A stretch of DNA of 64,000 bases. It comes from Trichosporon coremiiforme. Lineage: Eukaryota; Basidiomycota; Tremellomycetes; Trichosporonales; Trichosporonaceae. A model generated the notes under the pieces. The model did not search any database. It was not told the origin of the DNA and worked only from the letters and a program-made list of their open reading frames with translations. Location of the stretch: positions 1,467,757-1,531,756 of the forward strand of contig BCJJ01000009.1 in assembly GCA_039545355.1 (NCBI GenBank), given 5' to 3'. The position numbers were made by a program, and so were the translations under genes. Positions 31,464-41,465 of the stretch are shown here, piece by piece. Numbering within the stretch: the first letter of the stretch is position 1; each line of letters begins with the position of its first letter.

Positions 31464-32473
31464 CACGTTGGGCGGGGATTCCTTCGGGGGATGGCAGACG
31501 ACCTCCCTCTTCTACAAGGGTTCCATGGCAGCTCGAGATGATTTGATGGCCGCGTGCCGCCTCTCAATTCCCTCCTGCTCAAGCAAATCCCGAAGACCAC
31601 CCTTCTCGCATCCCTCACGAATCCCAGCACCGGACCACTGGCCGCCCCGTATCTCGTCAATACCTTGCTGCAGTGGTCCGTAAACTCGAAGAAGGGACTC
31701 TCAGATGGCAGCGGGAAAGAGGCAGGCTGAGCTAACCACGCCGCCATGAGACAGGCACGCACGGGGCCGGGAATGTGCTTCGCTTGGTCGTTTGAGTACA
31801 TGCCACCTGTGGGCTTCGGTGTCGTGTGGGAGGCCCTGTCCCTCGTATGCCGCGTCGGTGAGGCGCCAATTCCAGTCCTCTTCCGATGCCTCGGCCACCC
31901 CGTTGGCAATAGCGACTGCACCCGGTAAGGATAAGAAGCCTTCTCGGTGAAGTACCCGATGCGGCCGAAGGTATTAGCCGACGAGCTCCAGGACACGAAC
32001 CATTGACTCGTCCTTGTGCCGACCACCACGGACTCCTTCCTCGAGACGGGCTCGTCGCCTAGAAGCCACACTCCGACGCGCGGATGGGCGAACGATGCGA
32101 TTCTCTTCAACAGCCTTCGAACTCTGTTGTGAGAGAAATCGGGTGAAGCACAGGCCCAGTCGTTTGAGCGGTCCCAGAAGTCTGCACGGTGGCATCTGTA
32201 GGATGAGGGACCTCGGCTTTGATGACGTCGGAGGGCTCGGTTTAGATAGGCGTGGTGGGCTCCGCTTTGATGTTCGTTTTGAGCTCGTCCTACGGTTGCG
32301 GTGGCGTTGCCCTCGATCGGTGCCGCGGGCTCCTGCTCGGCGGTCACCGTGGGCTCGGCTTTGGCAGCTTCGGTACGCTTTCTCTTGAAGGGCTTCTTGA
32401 TGGGCGTCGGCGGCTCCGAATTAGTGAGGGAGGCGCGCTTCTAATTGCGCAATTGTTTGCGCGTTGCACCCAT
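31464..32473 (-). pseudogene. Gene relic with stops and frameshifts
   Basis: ATG 32473 is followed after ten codons by an in-frame TAG. The frame continues with a Lys/Pro/Ala-rich stretch (PPTPIKKPFKRKRTEAAKAE), then the coding signal jumps to another frame (TEPSDVIKAEVPHPTDATVQ) that also has a stop, then back (RLLKRIASFAHPRVGVWLLG, TSQWFVSWSSSANTFGRIGY), then to a third (EEDWNWRLTDAAYEGQ), and finally to GIREGCEKGGLRDLLEQEG before a stop. At least four frame changes without introns make this a decayed gene. Confidence 0.55.
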
Positions 32474-33140
32474 GGCGATAACAGGATGTGAGCTGCCGGA
32501 GTGCGGACGTGCGGGCTCGTAGATGCGCGGAGGCGACTAGTCTTGGTCCGGCTGAAGGCCAGTCGGTTCAGCAATTGGAGATTGCTGGGCCGTGGTCAAT
32601 ATTAAATACGCGGGTGAGTCATAGACTTTGAAGTTGGCATGGAGCAAACAACGCCACATTGCTCACAGATCGCCACGGCCTGTGCTGATGCCTCACCGTT
32701 GCCGCGAGGCAGGCGGCGCAGTGCGGCGTCTCTTCACCAGTGGTCCATCGATCCAAGAGCCTCCCGGCCCTTTGGCTGCGCTTCTGTCTCGACTGGTGAG
32801 TAGCCGTCAGTGCGGTCCGATACGCTTAGACGCTGTAGCCACCGCTGTGTACGCCAGAGGAGCGTGGCGTGAGGTCAGCCATTGTCAGGAACTCGACTCG
32901 GCAAGTTCGAGAGAGCAAGGGCTCGGTCATAACTTCTGATCCGATGCACACATATGGGTTGCAATTCATAGGGCTTTTACTTCTGAACTAGCCATCCTCA
33001 TCATCTAAGGGCTATGACCGCAGGCGACCGGGTCGCAGGTGCAATCGACCTCACCGTTGATCCGTCCTGCCAGTACCACGGCCTAGTGCGTCGGGGTAGC
33101 TGGAGCAATCGATGGGCTCCGGCTCGGCCGAAGGGTCGTC
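32474..33140. other. Intergenic, no gene seen
   Basis: No protein-like frame on either strand; it lies between the relic block and the repeat peptide precursor. Confidence 0.4.
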
Positions 33141-33620
33141 CTAGTTCCAACGCAGAGGGCCGGAACAGGCGGGAATCTCGGGCGTCTTGGAGCAGTCAAT
33201 GGGCGGGGGGTCGCGCTTGTCCCAACGCAGAGGACCGGAACAGGCCGGGATCTCGGGCGTCTTGGAGCAATCGATGCGCTTGTCCCAACGCAGAGGGCCA
33301 GAGCAGGCAGGGATCTCGGGCGTCTTGGAGCAGTCGATGGGCTGAGGGTCGCGCTTGTCCCAGCGAAGAGGACCAGAGCAGGCGGGAATCTCGGGCGTCT
33401 TGGAGCAGTCGATGGGCTGAGGGTCGCGCTTGTCCCAACGCAGGGGACCGGAGCAGGCAGGGATCTCGGGCGTCTTGGAGCAGTCGATGCGTCTGTCCCA
33501 CCGCAGCGGGCCGGAGCAGGCGGGGATCTCAGGCGTCTTGGAGCAGTCAAGCGGCTCGGGGACTGGCGCGGCGAGGGCGAGTGTCGAGAGAAGAGCGAGG
33601 AGAGTGAGTTGGAGCTTCAT
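33141..33620 (-). CDS. Secreted precursor with six Kex2-bounded peptide repeats, 159 aa
   Basis: ATG 33620 opens a signal peptide (MKLQLTLLALLSTLALA) followed by APVPEP and six tandem copies of a 17-residue core, DCSKTPEIPACSGPLRW. Copies 1-5 end in the dibasic Kex2-type site DRR or DKR; copy 6 ends WN and stop. Some linkers then carry DPQP or DPPP, X-Pro dipeptides removable by a Ste13-like dipeptidyl aminopeptidase, so every copy would be trimmed to begin with [LI]DCSK. Each core has two Cys eight residues apart, suggesting a disulfide loop. The core is invariant at protein level while the DNA copies differ at many synonymous positions. The layout is that of alpha-factor-like and Kex2-processed repeat (KEP) precursors. 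Receptor and role unknown. Confidence 0.85.
   Translation of the reverse strand: MKLQLTLLALLSTLALAAPVPEPLDCSKTPEIPACSGPLRWDRRIDCSKTPEIPACSGPLRWDKRDPQPIDCSKTPEIPACSGPLRWDKRDPQPIDCSKTPEIPACSGPLRWDKRIDCSKTPEIPACSGPLRWDKRDPPPIDCSKTPEIPACSGPLRWN
33144..33551 (-). repeat. Six coding tandem repeats (63-75 nt units)
   Basis: Units vary by presence of the 12-nt DPQP/DPPP linker. Synonymous differences are frequent: the Ser-Gly-Pro-Leu-Arg-Trp part differs silently among the copies. Confidence 0.9.
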
Positions 33621-33662
33621 GGTGGCTGGTGTGCTTGTCAAAGTGTCTGCCGTGAGTGGTCC

Positions 33663-33669
33663 TTATATA
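33663..33669 (-). promoter_or_regulatory. TATA box of repeat peptide precursor
   Basis: TATATAA on the minus strand, about 43 nt upstream of the ATG at 33620, suggesting a short leader and inducible or strong expression (inference). Confidence 0.6.
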
Positions 33670-33670
33670 G

Positions 33671-34552
33671 CACTCATAGTGTTCGAAAGAGAACAACGGT
33701 CCGCGGACCGGATCTCGCAGGCTGTGCCATGAGAACCCGCCAGGGAGATGTGCAGGAGGTGTCCGGCGTGTTCTCCGCCGCTCCGCTGGAATGACGGATA
33801 TGTGACTTTCGGCGGAAAGGTGGCGCACTGGCTGACGGCACACGACCGATCAAAATATGCTTTATTTCACTGGCAATGTGGTGCCACAAGTTACCTTGCA
33901 GGAACCGTTTAGGTTTGGTAAGTAGGTGCGGGCATCCTGTGTTGCCCGCTGCCAGGGTCCCTACGGATGACGTTCTGTTGACGGAACGTAGAAGGAAGGA
34001 GGGCAGAGCGAGGTCGTTCTGAGACAACGCCGTCGGCCAAGCCCGAGCAGGCTATGTATAACTCGGCCAACGCGGCGGAAACACGGGGCCCGTACTCGTG
34101 ATTGGTGTCTTAGAGGTGCGCCGTAGAAGTGTTACTCCATCACGATGGGGAAGATAAGGGATAGCGGAGACTTGGCGACGTATATCCGCCAGCGATGTGG
34201 TCTGTCGCGGTCCTCGGAGGTGGGCAAGAATCAGTTGACGTTAACCCTCATGGAGTGGTCCAGTACCTTCGCTCTGGAGCGGCTGAGCCGCGGGGCATTG
34301 CAAGCACGTTGCTAAAGCTTTTGCGCGCAGATGCTGATCAGTCCTGACCGCGGCCGTGAGCTCACGCGTTCGGATCCTGCGGGTTATCTAATCAGCAACT
34401 CCTTGTCAGCCAAAGCCAAAGCGCTGCGCGGATTATGGCCATGTTAGCGCAATATCGGTGCGGTGATATAGCTGCCGATCTCGTCGCAGTCGGACGTCGC
34501 TTGATATGCAATACATCGTTCCAATGATACACTCTCTGTCAATCCCTGCGAC
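33671..34552. other. Intergenic, no gene seen
   Basis: Upstream region of the peptide precursor and 3' flank of the Coq9-like gene. No protein-like frame. Confidence 0.5.
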
Positions 34553-35680
34553 TTAGAAGCCACGGCTGCGGATGATGCCAGCGACGCTCCGTCCAAACTC
34601 CTCGATGAGGGAGATGGCACTGCCGGCCGCGCCTTCGATACCGCTCGCGACACCAGCGTACTCGTCCATCTTGCGCAGATTCGAGCGCAGTGCAGCCAGG
34701 GCCGGACCAAGCTGAGGGTTCGCGTCCGCGGTAACCGCTGGCGAGTCGGTCGGGAGGGGCGGGAGCGGCTGAAGAAGGTGCGATTCTGGAGTCAGCTAGA
34801 GCTACGGGTTGGGAAGCTGTGGGCACGAATGGTAACGCCCCATGGCTGACACGAGACTCCGCTCACTGCTCGATTTGTTCGAGAATGACTCACCGGCCTC
34901 AAGATACGCCATCATGACAGCAACACGCGTAGCGTACCACTCGGTACCAAACCCGCGGTCTTCCCTCATCTCGCCCTTTCCGCGGTTCGGCCTCGCGACG
35001 TTGACGGCGCGGTCAGCAATCTGCCAAGCGTACTGCACGCCGGCGAGCGGATTCGGCGGCGTCGGGATGCGGCCGAGGTTGAGCGCCGTCATCGTGTTGA
35101 CCTCATTGTTGGCGCCAAACGGTCCCGCACGAGATCCGGGGAGGGGAAGGATGTTGCTGAATGTCTGCAGGAGGGTGGTTGCGCCCGGCGGGATGGGGAT
35201 CGACGAGGGGCCAACAGTGTGGTTCGTCGCGAGCAGGGCATGGGCGTCCAGTAGCGAGTTGCCAGCCGAGGCACTGTGCCACAGTCGCCTTGACAGAGGG
35301 TCGAAGAGCACCTCGTCTACCCGCCTGCTGCCGCCGCCAGGCGTCATCTGGGACAAGCCCTGGGCACACCAGGCGTCAACGAGAGCGCGAGAAGGAGCGA
35401 GGCCGGGACCGAAGAGAATGTCGAGGGCATTCTCAGCGGAAGTCTCAGACAGGCACTTGTCAGAAGCCTCAGCAGACTCGGGGGAAGAAGACGTCAATCC
35501 GGCGGGAGGAGCGGAGGGCGAGACGGAGGGGGAAGGGTCGAGGACAGGTGTTTCGGTAGCGTTCGCGACGGTCGAAGAAGATGGCAAGGAGCGCATCGCG
35601 TCGGCGAGCGCACGCCGCGTGAAGCTCGTCCGGTTCACATGCGGCAGCGCAGCGTTCAAAACGGCTGCTCGGAGGGACAT
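34553..35680 (-). CDS. Coq9-like ubiquinone biosynthesis protein, 339 aa
   Basis: Exons 34894-35680 and 34553-34785; the 108-nt intron has donor GTGAGT and acceptor GCTGACTCCAG. The N-terminus MSLRAAVLNAALPHVNRTSF continues with TRRALADAMRSLP, resembling the Coq9 entry (A-A-L-P-H-V ... FTRRAL). A C-terminal part with FGTEWYATRVAVMMAYLEAE recalls the Coq9 WYxxR...Y segment, and the protein ends in an amphipathic helix (LIEEFGRSVAGIIRSRGF). Coq9 is a mitochondrial lipid-binding partner of the Coq7 hydroxylase. An in-frame ATG at 35746 would add 22 residues. It shares a 365-bp promoter region with the mitochondrial AspRS gene. Assignment is moderate because the middle is divergent. Confidence 0.55.
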
Positions 35681-36045
35681 GGTGTTGGTGTTATGGGCTG
35701 TTGTGAATGGAAGGCAGCTGCCAGATGAGGGCGCGGCGCTCGTCATGTTTCGCAGCGAGCTCGGAAATCCACGGCGGCGGCAAAGCAATTCTCGGGTGGA
35801 GGTTGACGCTTAGGCTAATGGTTCCTAATGAGGCTTGTCCGATAACCACGTGTGACTAGCTCTATTTAGGATTTGCAATACGAGCGCATATGAGCGGAGC
35901 AGAGTGGAGGGCGTTGGTGGAGGTACAGTCGCCAGACGTCGGTTGTGCGAGGAAAAAGTCCTTGGATCGAGAGTTCAGTTCCCATGTATGACCTCACCAC
36001 CTCGGTCACTCTCCCTCTTGCTTCCTTCACATTCACCGACGCACC
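35681..36045. promoter_or_regulatory. Shared divergent promoter, two mitochondrial genes
   Basis: 365 bp between the start codons of the Coq9-like gene (minus) and mitochondrial AspRS (plus). No other gene fits. No specific factor site is claimed. Confidence 0.5.
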
Positions 36046-38301
36046 ATGGCTCTCCGACTCGCGCGCACTGCGCGGGCTCTCCCCACCCGGGTGCACCTCG
36101 CTCCCACCGTGGCTACGGTGCTCCCTACCGGAGCCCGCGCCATCGCTACCACCTCGGCCCGCCTCAATGAGTCCGATGACAGCAAGCACCACATCAACCC
36201 CTTCAAGCGCCTCGAGGAGAAGCTCACCGCGCACAACGGCGGCTACAAGCGTGTGACCGCGCGCCCCTCGGACCTTGGCCCCAACTCTGTCGGCCACGCC
36301 GCCATCATTGGCGGTTGGCTGACTGCCGCCCGCCGCGCCAGCGACAAGCTCTACTTCTTCGAGCTGTCCGGCCAGGGCAGCTCTGTCCAGCTCGTCGTGC
36401 GCAAGCCCGAGCTCGGCAAGGAGATGATGACCTGGCCGCTCGAGAGTGTGATCCAGGCCGAGGGCGAGGTCATCGCCCGCAAGTCTCCTCCCAAGGAAGC
36501 GTCCACTCCGCAGGACCAGATCGAGCTCGACGCTGAGTACGTCCAGCTCCTGAACCCGGCAAAGGAGCTTCCTTTTCGTCCGTCGGCCGCTGAAAAGGCG
36601 TCCAAGGCTGCCGACGCTAAGGACGCCACCACCAAAGCTACTGCTGCTAGCTCCGAGGGTCTCGCCAACGAGGACCTCCGCGCGCAGCACCGGTACCTTG
36701 ACCTGCGCCGCGATGCGCTCGCCAAGAACCTCAAGGTCCGTTCTGAAGTTACCCGCATCACGCGGGACTACCTGCACGGTCTCGGCTTCACCGAGGTCGA
36801 GACCCCTATTCTCCTGAATTCCTCGCCCGAGGGAGCGCGCGAGTTCCTCGTGCCCTCTCGCAACACGGACGAGAAGGGGCAGCCCACGTTCTATGCGCTG
36901 CCCCAGTCTCCGCAGCAGCCGAAGCAGCTCCTGATCGCTTCGGGTGCCGTGGACAAGTACTTCCAAATCGCGCGTTGTTTCCGTGACGAGGACGGAAGGA
37001 AGGATCGCCAGCCCGAGTTCACGCAGATCGACATCGAGATGGCGTTCGTCGACGGCTCGGCGCCCCCGCCCGACGCGAACGGGACCCGTTCGACCTGGGC
37101 GATCGGCGGAAGCCAGGTGCGCGAAGTGGTTGAGGGTCTCGTGAAGCGTATCTGGAAAGAGGTCAAGAATGAGGACCTTGAGGGCTGGTTCCGTGTCATG
37201 CCATACGATGTAGCGATGGACGTGTACGGCTCTGACAAGCCGGACACGCGGTACGAGATGTACACGCTTCCCATCGGGTACTATCCCACGCTCAGTGATG
37301 AGAGCCTCGACAAGATTCTCCTTGACCAGAGCCCGTCCACTGTCGAGTGGATGGTCACGCCCAAGAAGTGGGCCGATGCCATCGACGTGCCCAAGTTTGC
37401 GGGCGAGAACCAGATGGTGAGTACGAGCAGCTCCGATGGGGCCGGGCGGAGCGGGATGAGCATTCAGGTACACACCATGACATCACTGTGTGCCTCATAA
37501 TCGAACCAGAGCTAACGGCAGATCGACTATGTCCGTATCACGGACAAGAACCAGTTCTCGTGGCCCTCGGACTCTGTCCTGACGCTGCCGATGGGACTGA
37601 CGCTGGACTCGACGATCCCCGGCGGCGTGCAGCCGGGCGATGTCGTCTGGCTCTCGAAGCGGCCCAAGATCGCGGAAGGCGGGTGGACGCCTCTGGGCCG
37701 TCTCCGTCCCCAGCTGATGGATGCAATCGTCGCCGCGGGAGCGCACACCCTTTCCGCCACCCCGCATTTCCTATGGGTCACGCAATTCCCCCTCTTCACG
37801 CTCGCGGACGAGGACAAGGCCGCCCTCGCCAAGGGCCGGTATGCCTCGACTCACCACCCCTTCACGGCCCCGATGGCCGAGGACTTCCCCCTCATCGGGC
37901 AGGGCAAGGACATTTCCTCAGTAAGGGGGCAGCACTACGACCTCGTCCTGAACGGCGCCGAGATCGGAGGCGGAAGCGTGCGTATCCACGACCCCGAGCT
38001 GCAGAAGCACGTCATGAAGGAGATTCTGAAGCTGAGTCCCGAGGAGATGGGACGCTTTGACCACCTCCTGAAGGCGCTCCAGTTTGGCGCGCCGCCGCAT
38101 GGCGGTATCGCCCTCGGTCTTGACCGTCTCGTCGCCATTCTCACTGGCTCCAAGTCTATTCGCGACGTGATCGCGTTCCCGAAGACGGGAGGGGGACAGG
38201 ATCCCGTGTTCGGAGGACCGAGCCCCGCCACCCCGGAGCAGATGCAGGAGTACGGCATCAAGAGCGCTAAGGAGGCGCCCAAGGTCGACAAGTCGGGATA
38301 A
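36046..38301 (+). CDS. MSD1: Mitochondrial aspartyl-tRNA synthetase, 716 aa
   Basis: Exons 36046-37416 and 37522-38301; donor GTGAGT, acceptor GCTAACGGCAG. An Arg/Ala-rich N-terminus (MALRLARTARALPTRVHLAP) is a good mitochondrial presequence. It is followed by the anticodon-binding OB domain and the class II catalytic core of bacterial type: motif 1 region RSEVTRITRDYLHGLGFTEVETP (split), flipping-loop/amino-acid region YALPQSPQQPKQLL, motif 2 FRDEDGRKDRQPEFTQID, the NGAEIGGGSVRIHD block and motif 3 GGIALGLDRL. It charges mitochondrial tRNA-Asp. Confidence 0.93.
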
Positions 38302-38562
38302 GGTTAGAACAGTCAGTAGAAAATCCCTATTAAGGGGGACAGCACAACTCATACATTTTCGATTCTCTTCTATGCACTCGTGATAATAGATACCGGCCAG
38401 GGGGCCATGCGACAATGCTCTCAGAAGAACAGCGGGAGGGGCGGGGGCGCTTCAGCAGCTATGGCTGCGTGTTGCAGCCAGTGCGCCGCCCGGGTTTTCG
38501 CCAGAGTGGCCTGGTACGTCGGCGGCCAGACGAACTCGACGTTGGGGGAGCTCGCGAGGCGC

Positions 38563-41076
38563 TCAAAAGTCGAAACCGGCGTTGCGGAACACGCTGAGGT
38601 CAGTTCCGGGGCGGGCCTGGTCGGCGAGCTCGGGTTTCTCGAGCGCCACGAGCGCGCGTCGCAGCGTCGCCCAGAGCGAGTACGCCTCGGGCGCGGCCGT
38701 GCCGCCGTTTCCGGGCTGAAGAGCGAGAGCGGCAAGGACTGCACGTCAGCTAACGGAGCCGAAGAAAGAAAGTTACACGGAGATTACTCACAGTGCTCGG
38801 CGGCCTCGCGGTAGACGCCAATGTTAAGGCAGGCGACACCGAGGTTGGCAATCGCGCGCGTGAACGTCGGCTTGATCTCGAGGGCGCGGCGGTAAGCATC
38901 CACGGCTTGCTCGGGGTCACCGCCGTTCGCGAGCGTGGCTCCGAGACGGTTCCAGAGGAGGTAGTCCTGTTCGTTAGCTTAAGTTCACGAGAGGAATAGA
39001 GAAACAGCTACACCGGGCCATCGATGTGCCTCGGGCTCCGCATCACGTCGCCTTCCGCGGTGCACTCACGTCGGGCCTCTCATTCAGCGCCGCGGTCCAG
39101 CACGACCGGGCCTCCCCAAACTCGCCCTGCATGTAGTACAGCGTGCCGAGGCCGACCTGGACGTCGGGATCGACGACGCCCTGGTTGGCGTACTGCTCGC
39201 GCGCAAGGTCGAGGTACTGCTTCGTCATGCGCTGGTGGACAGCCCAGGGGTTGTTGTCGCTGACGAACTCGGAGCGGCTCGGCGCACTTCCAGCATGCGC
39301 AGGGTGGAGCTGCGCGAGCAGCTGGTGCAGCGTCGTGAGCGCCGCGAGGTCGAGCGACTCGTTGACGTAGCTGATCGCCAGGTTCGTGAAGAGCTCGCCT
39401 GCGACCTGGTTCGCCTTCGGGTCGTTCTCAAGCGCGCGCCGTCCCTCGTCGAACGCCTGCAGTGCTCGGTCCTCCATCTCGTTCTCCGCGTGCGTCCGGC
39501 CCAGCACGGCCCAGGCGTGGGCGCGAGAGACGTTAACGGCCTTCAGGTCGTTGTCGGTCGCGCGGCGGAGGAAGGTCTCGATGAGCAGGGCGCAGTCGTG
39601 AAGCGATCCGCCGTTCGAGAGAAGGAGGTTCGCCTCGTGCCAGGCGGCAAGCGGGGCGTACGAGTCGAATCGGTTCGGCGTCGTGAAGACGTAGTTCACC
39701 TGCGCAGGGAGGCCGTTCTCGTTCATCGTCTCGTCCATCCATCGTCCGGTGCCGAACTCCATCTGGTCGTCCAGCGGCGTCTGTCCCAGGTCGTCTCGCT
39801 CCAGCTCGCGCTGAAGCACGTCAAAGTCGTCATTCTCGCCGTTCACGAACTGACATTAGCTAGGATTCACAGCCACGGTGTAGCTGGGACTCACCTGAGA
39901 GAATTCGCTCTCCCACTCGGCGAGCTTGTTCTGTCGCTCGGCCTCGGGCTTGAGACTCTCCCACACAGCCTCGAGGTCGCCCTTGAACGGCTTGTCCTCC
40001 TCGGCCTTGGGCTCTTCGACCTGGGCCTCTTCCGTCACCTGCTCCTCCTTCGTCTCAGGCTCAGCCTGCACGGGGACAGCCTGAGCGCGCGCATCGGCGA
40101 GCGCTGCCTCGAACGCAGCCTCCATCTTCGCGTGGTCGGCGGCGACGGGCTGCGCCTGCTGATACATCGGCGACAGGCGGGGCTGGTACTGCTGCATCAT
40201 GCCCATGCCGCCGAAGGGGTTGGGCGGCATCATCTGCGGTTGGTGCATCATGGGGTCCATGTGCTGCTGCGGCATCTCGCGCGCCTTGCCCTTGCCCTGG
40301 AAGTCGGAGGCCCAGCCAGACTGAGCGGGCGCCGGGGCCATCTGCGGCTGAGGCGAGCCCCGCTGAGACTGCGCCTGGAAGCGCTCCCAGTCCGCCTGCA
40401 TGTTGTGATGCGCCTGGTGCGGTGCCATCTGTGGGACGACGGGGGTCTGAACGGGTCCGGGCTGACTCAGCGCAGCAGACAGGTGCGAAAGATTGAACGG
40501 GTGAGGCACCTGCTGCACCTGTCCGGGGGCGACGGGCGCATGCTGCTGGCGGAATGCAGCACCAGCCTGCGAAGATGATCCGGGCGCGCCGGACACTCGG
40601 TCCTGGTTGTTAGCTCACTGGAGAGAATTGACAGCTCGCAAGGTGCAGGCATCGACGTGCGAGCGGAGTGCGAAACCCGGAGCAGAATCCGAGATCGTCA
40701 CTGAAATCCCGTGCCGGTGGCGATGATGACACAGCTCCGCTGCCCACATTTGATTCCCTGCTCAGAGGGAACGCCTGTGCGGCGAGCGCTTAAGCTCATA
40801 CAGAGCACAAGCCCTGTTCGAAAGCTTCTCGCGAGATCCCACGTCCGTCCTGCTGCACTCGTGAGAGCTTTCCGCTCGTCACCAGACACCCCGTGACGTC
40901 GCATGACCCGGGCTTCCATTACTTTCCCGGATCGGGCGGGGGTTTCAAAGTGCCAGCGAAAAGAGAGGAGGAAGACTCACCCTGAAGACGGAGTTATCGA
41001 CGCCCTCGCGCTTGAGGACGTTGTTGAGGGGGTTGGAGTTGACGCTACAGTCTGCGCCGTTGAGGAGGCCGCTCAT
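38563..41076 (-). CDS. PEX5: Peroxisomal targeting signal receptor Pex5, 644 aa
   Basis: Five exons: 40981-41076, 39895-40602, 39070-39849, 38792-38966, 38563-38738; all junctions keep frame and have CTAAC/CTGAC-type acceptors. The N-terminus [17 protein letters not shown] carries the conserved recycling Cys (C10). Pex14-binding aromatic motifs include WASDF and WESEF. The C-terminal half is a TPR array ([75 protein letters not shown]) and ends FRNAGFDF. It binds PTS1 cargo in the cytosol and docks at the peroxisome. Confidence 0.95.
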
Positions 41077-41465
41077 GGTGGTTGGGCGTGGGTGGGTGAT
41101 GGAGTGGAAAGGAAAGTGCTTGGTGGATTTGTGGGGGCGGCGTTGGCCGGTTATGTCGGGTAATTCACTGAGTCATCGTGCTCCCTTTGGCGGACGATCC
41201 TTACACCTTGCGGAAGCATCTGGGCGGGCGCACCACGGACCGCTTTCTAATCGTCGCCAATACAAATCGGCCAGGCACACTAATGCCCTCCTTGTATCGG
41301 CCGGCGACCAGCGGCGATGGCGACACGGCCGCGCCAGCGCCGCTCGATTGCGCAGCCAACGGACATCTCCGCCGCCAAGTGATCGCCCTCGGCGCCCGTT
41401 CATCCTCCAGTCTAGATAGTACAGTGCATATGAATCTACAATGGTGTATACCCCTACCCTACTTC

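Noticed and set aside
35866..37473. 535-codon minus-strand frame opposite AspRS
   Set aside because: Antisense shadow; the plus strand encodes all class II synthetase motifs.
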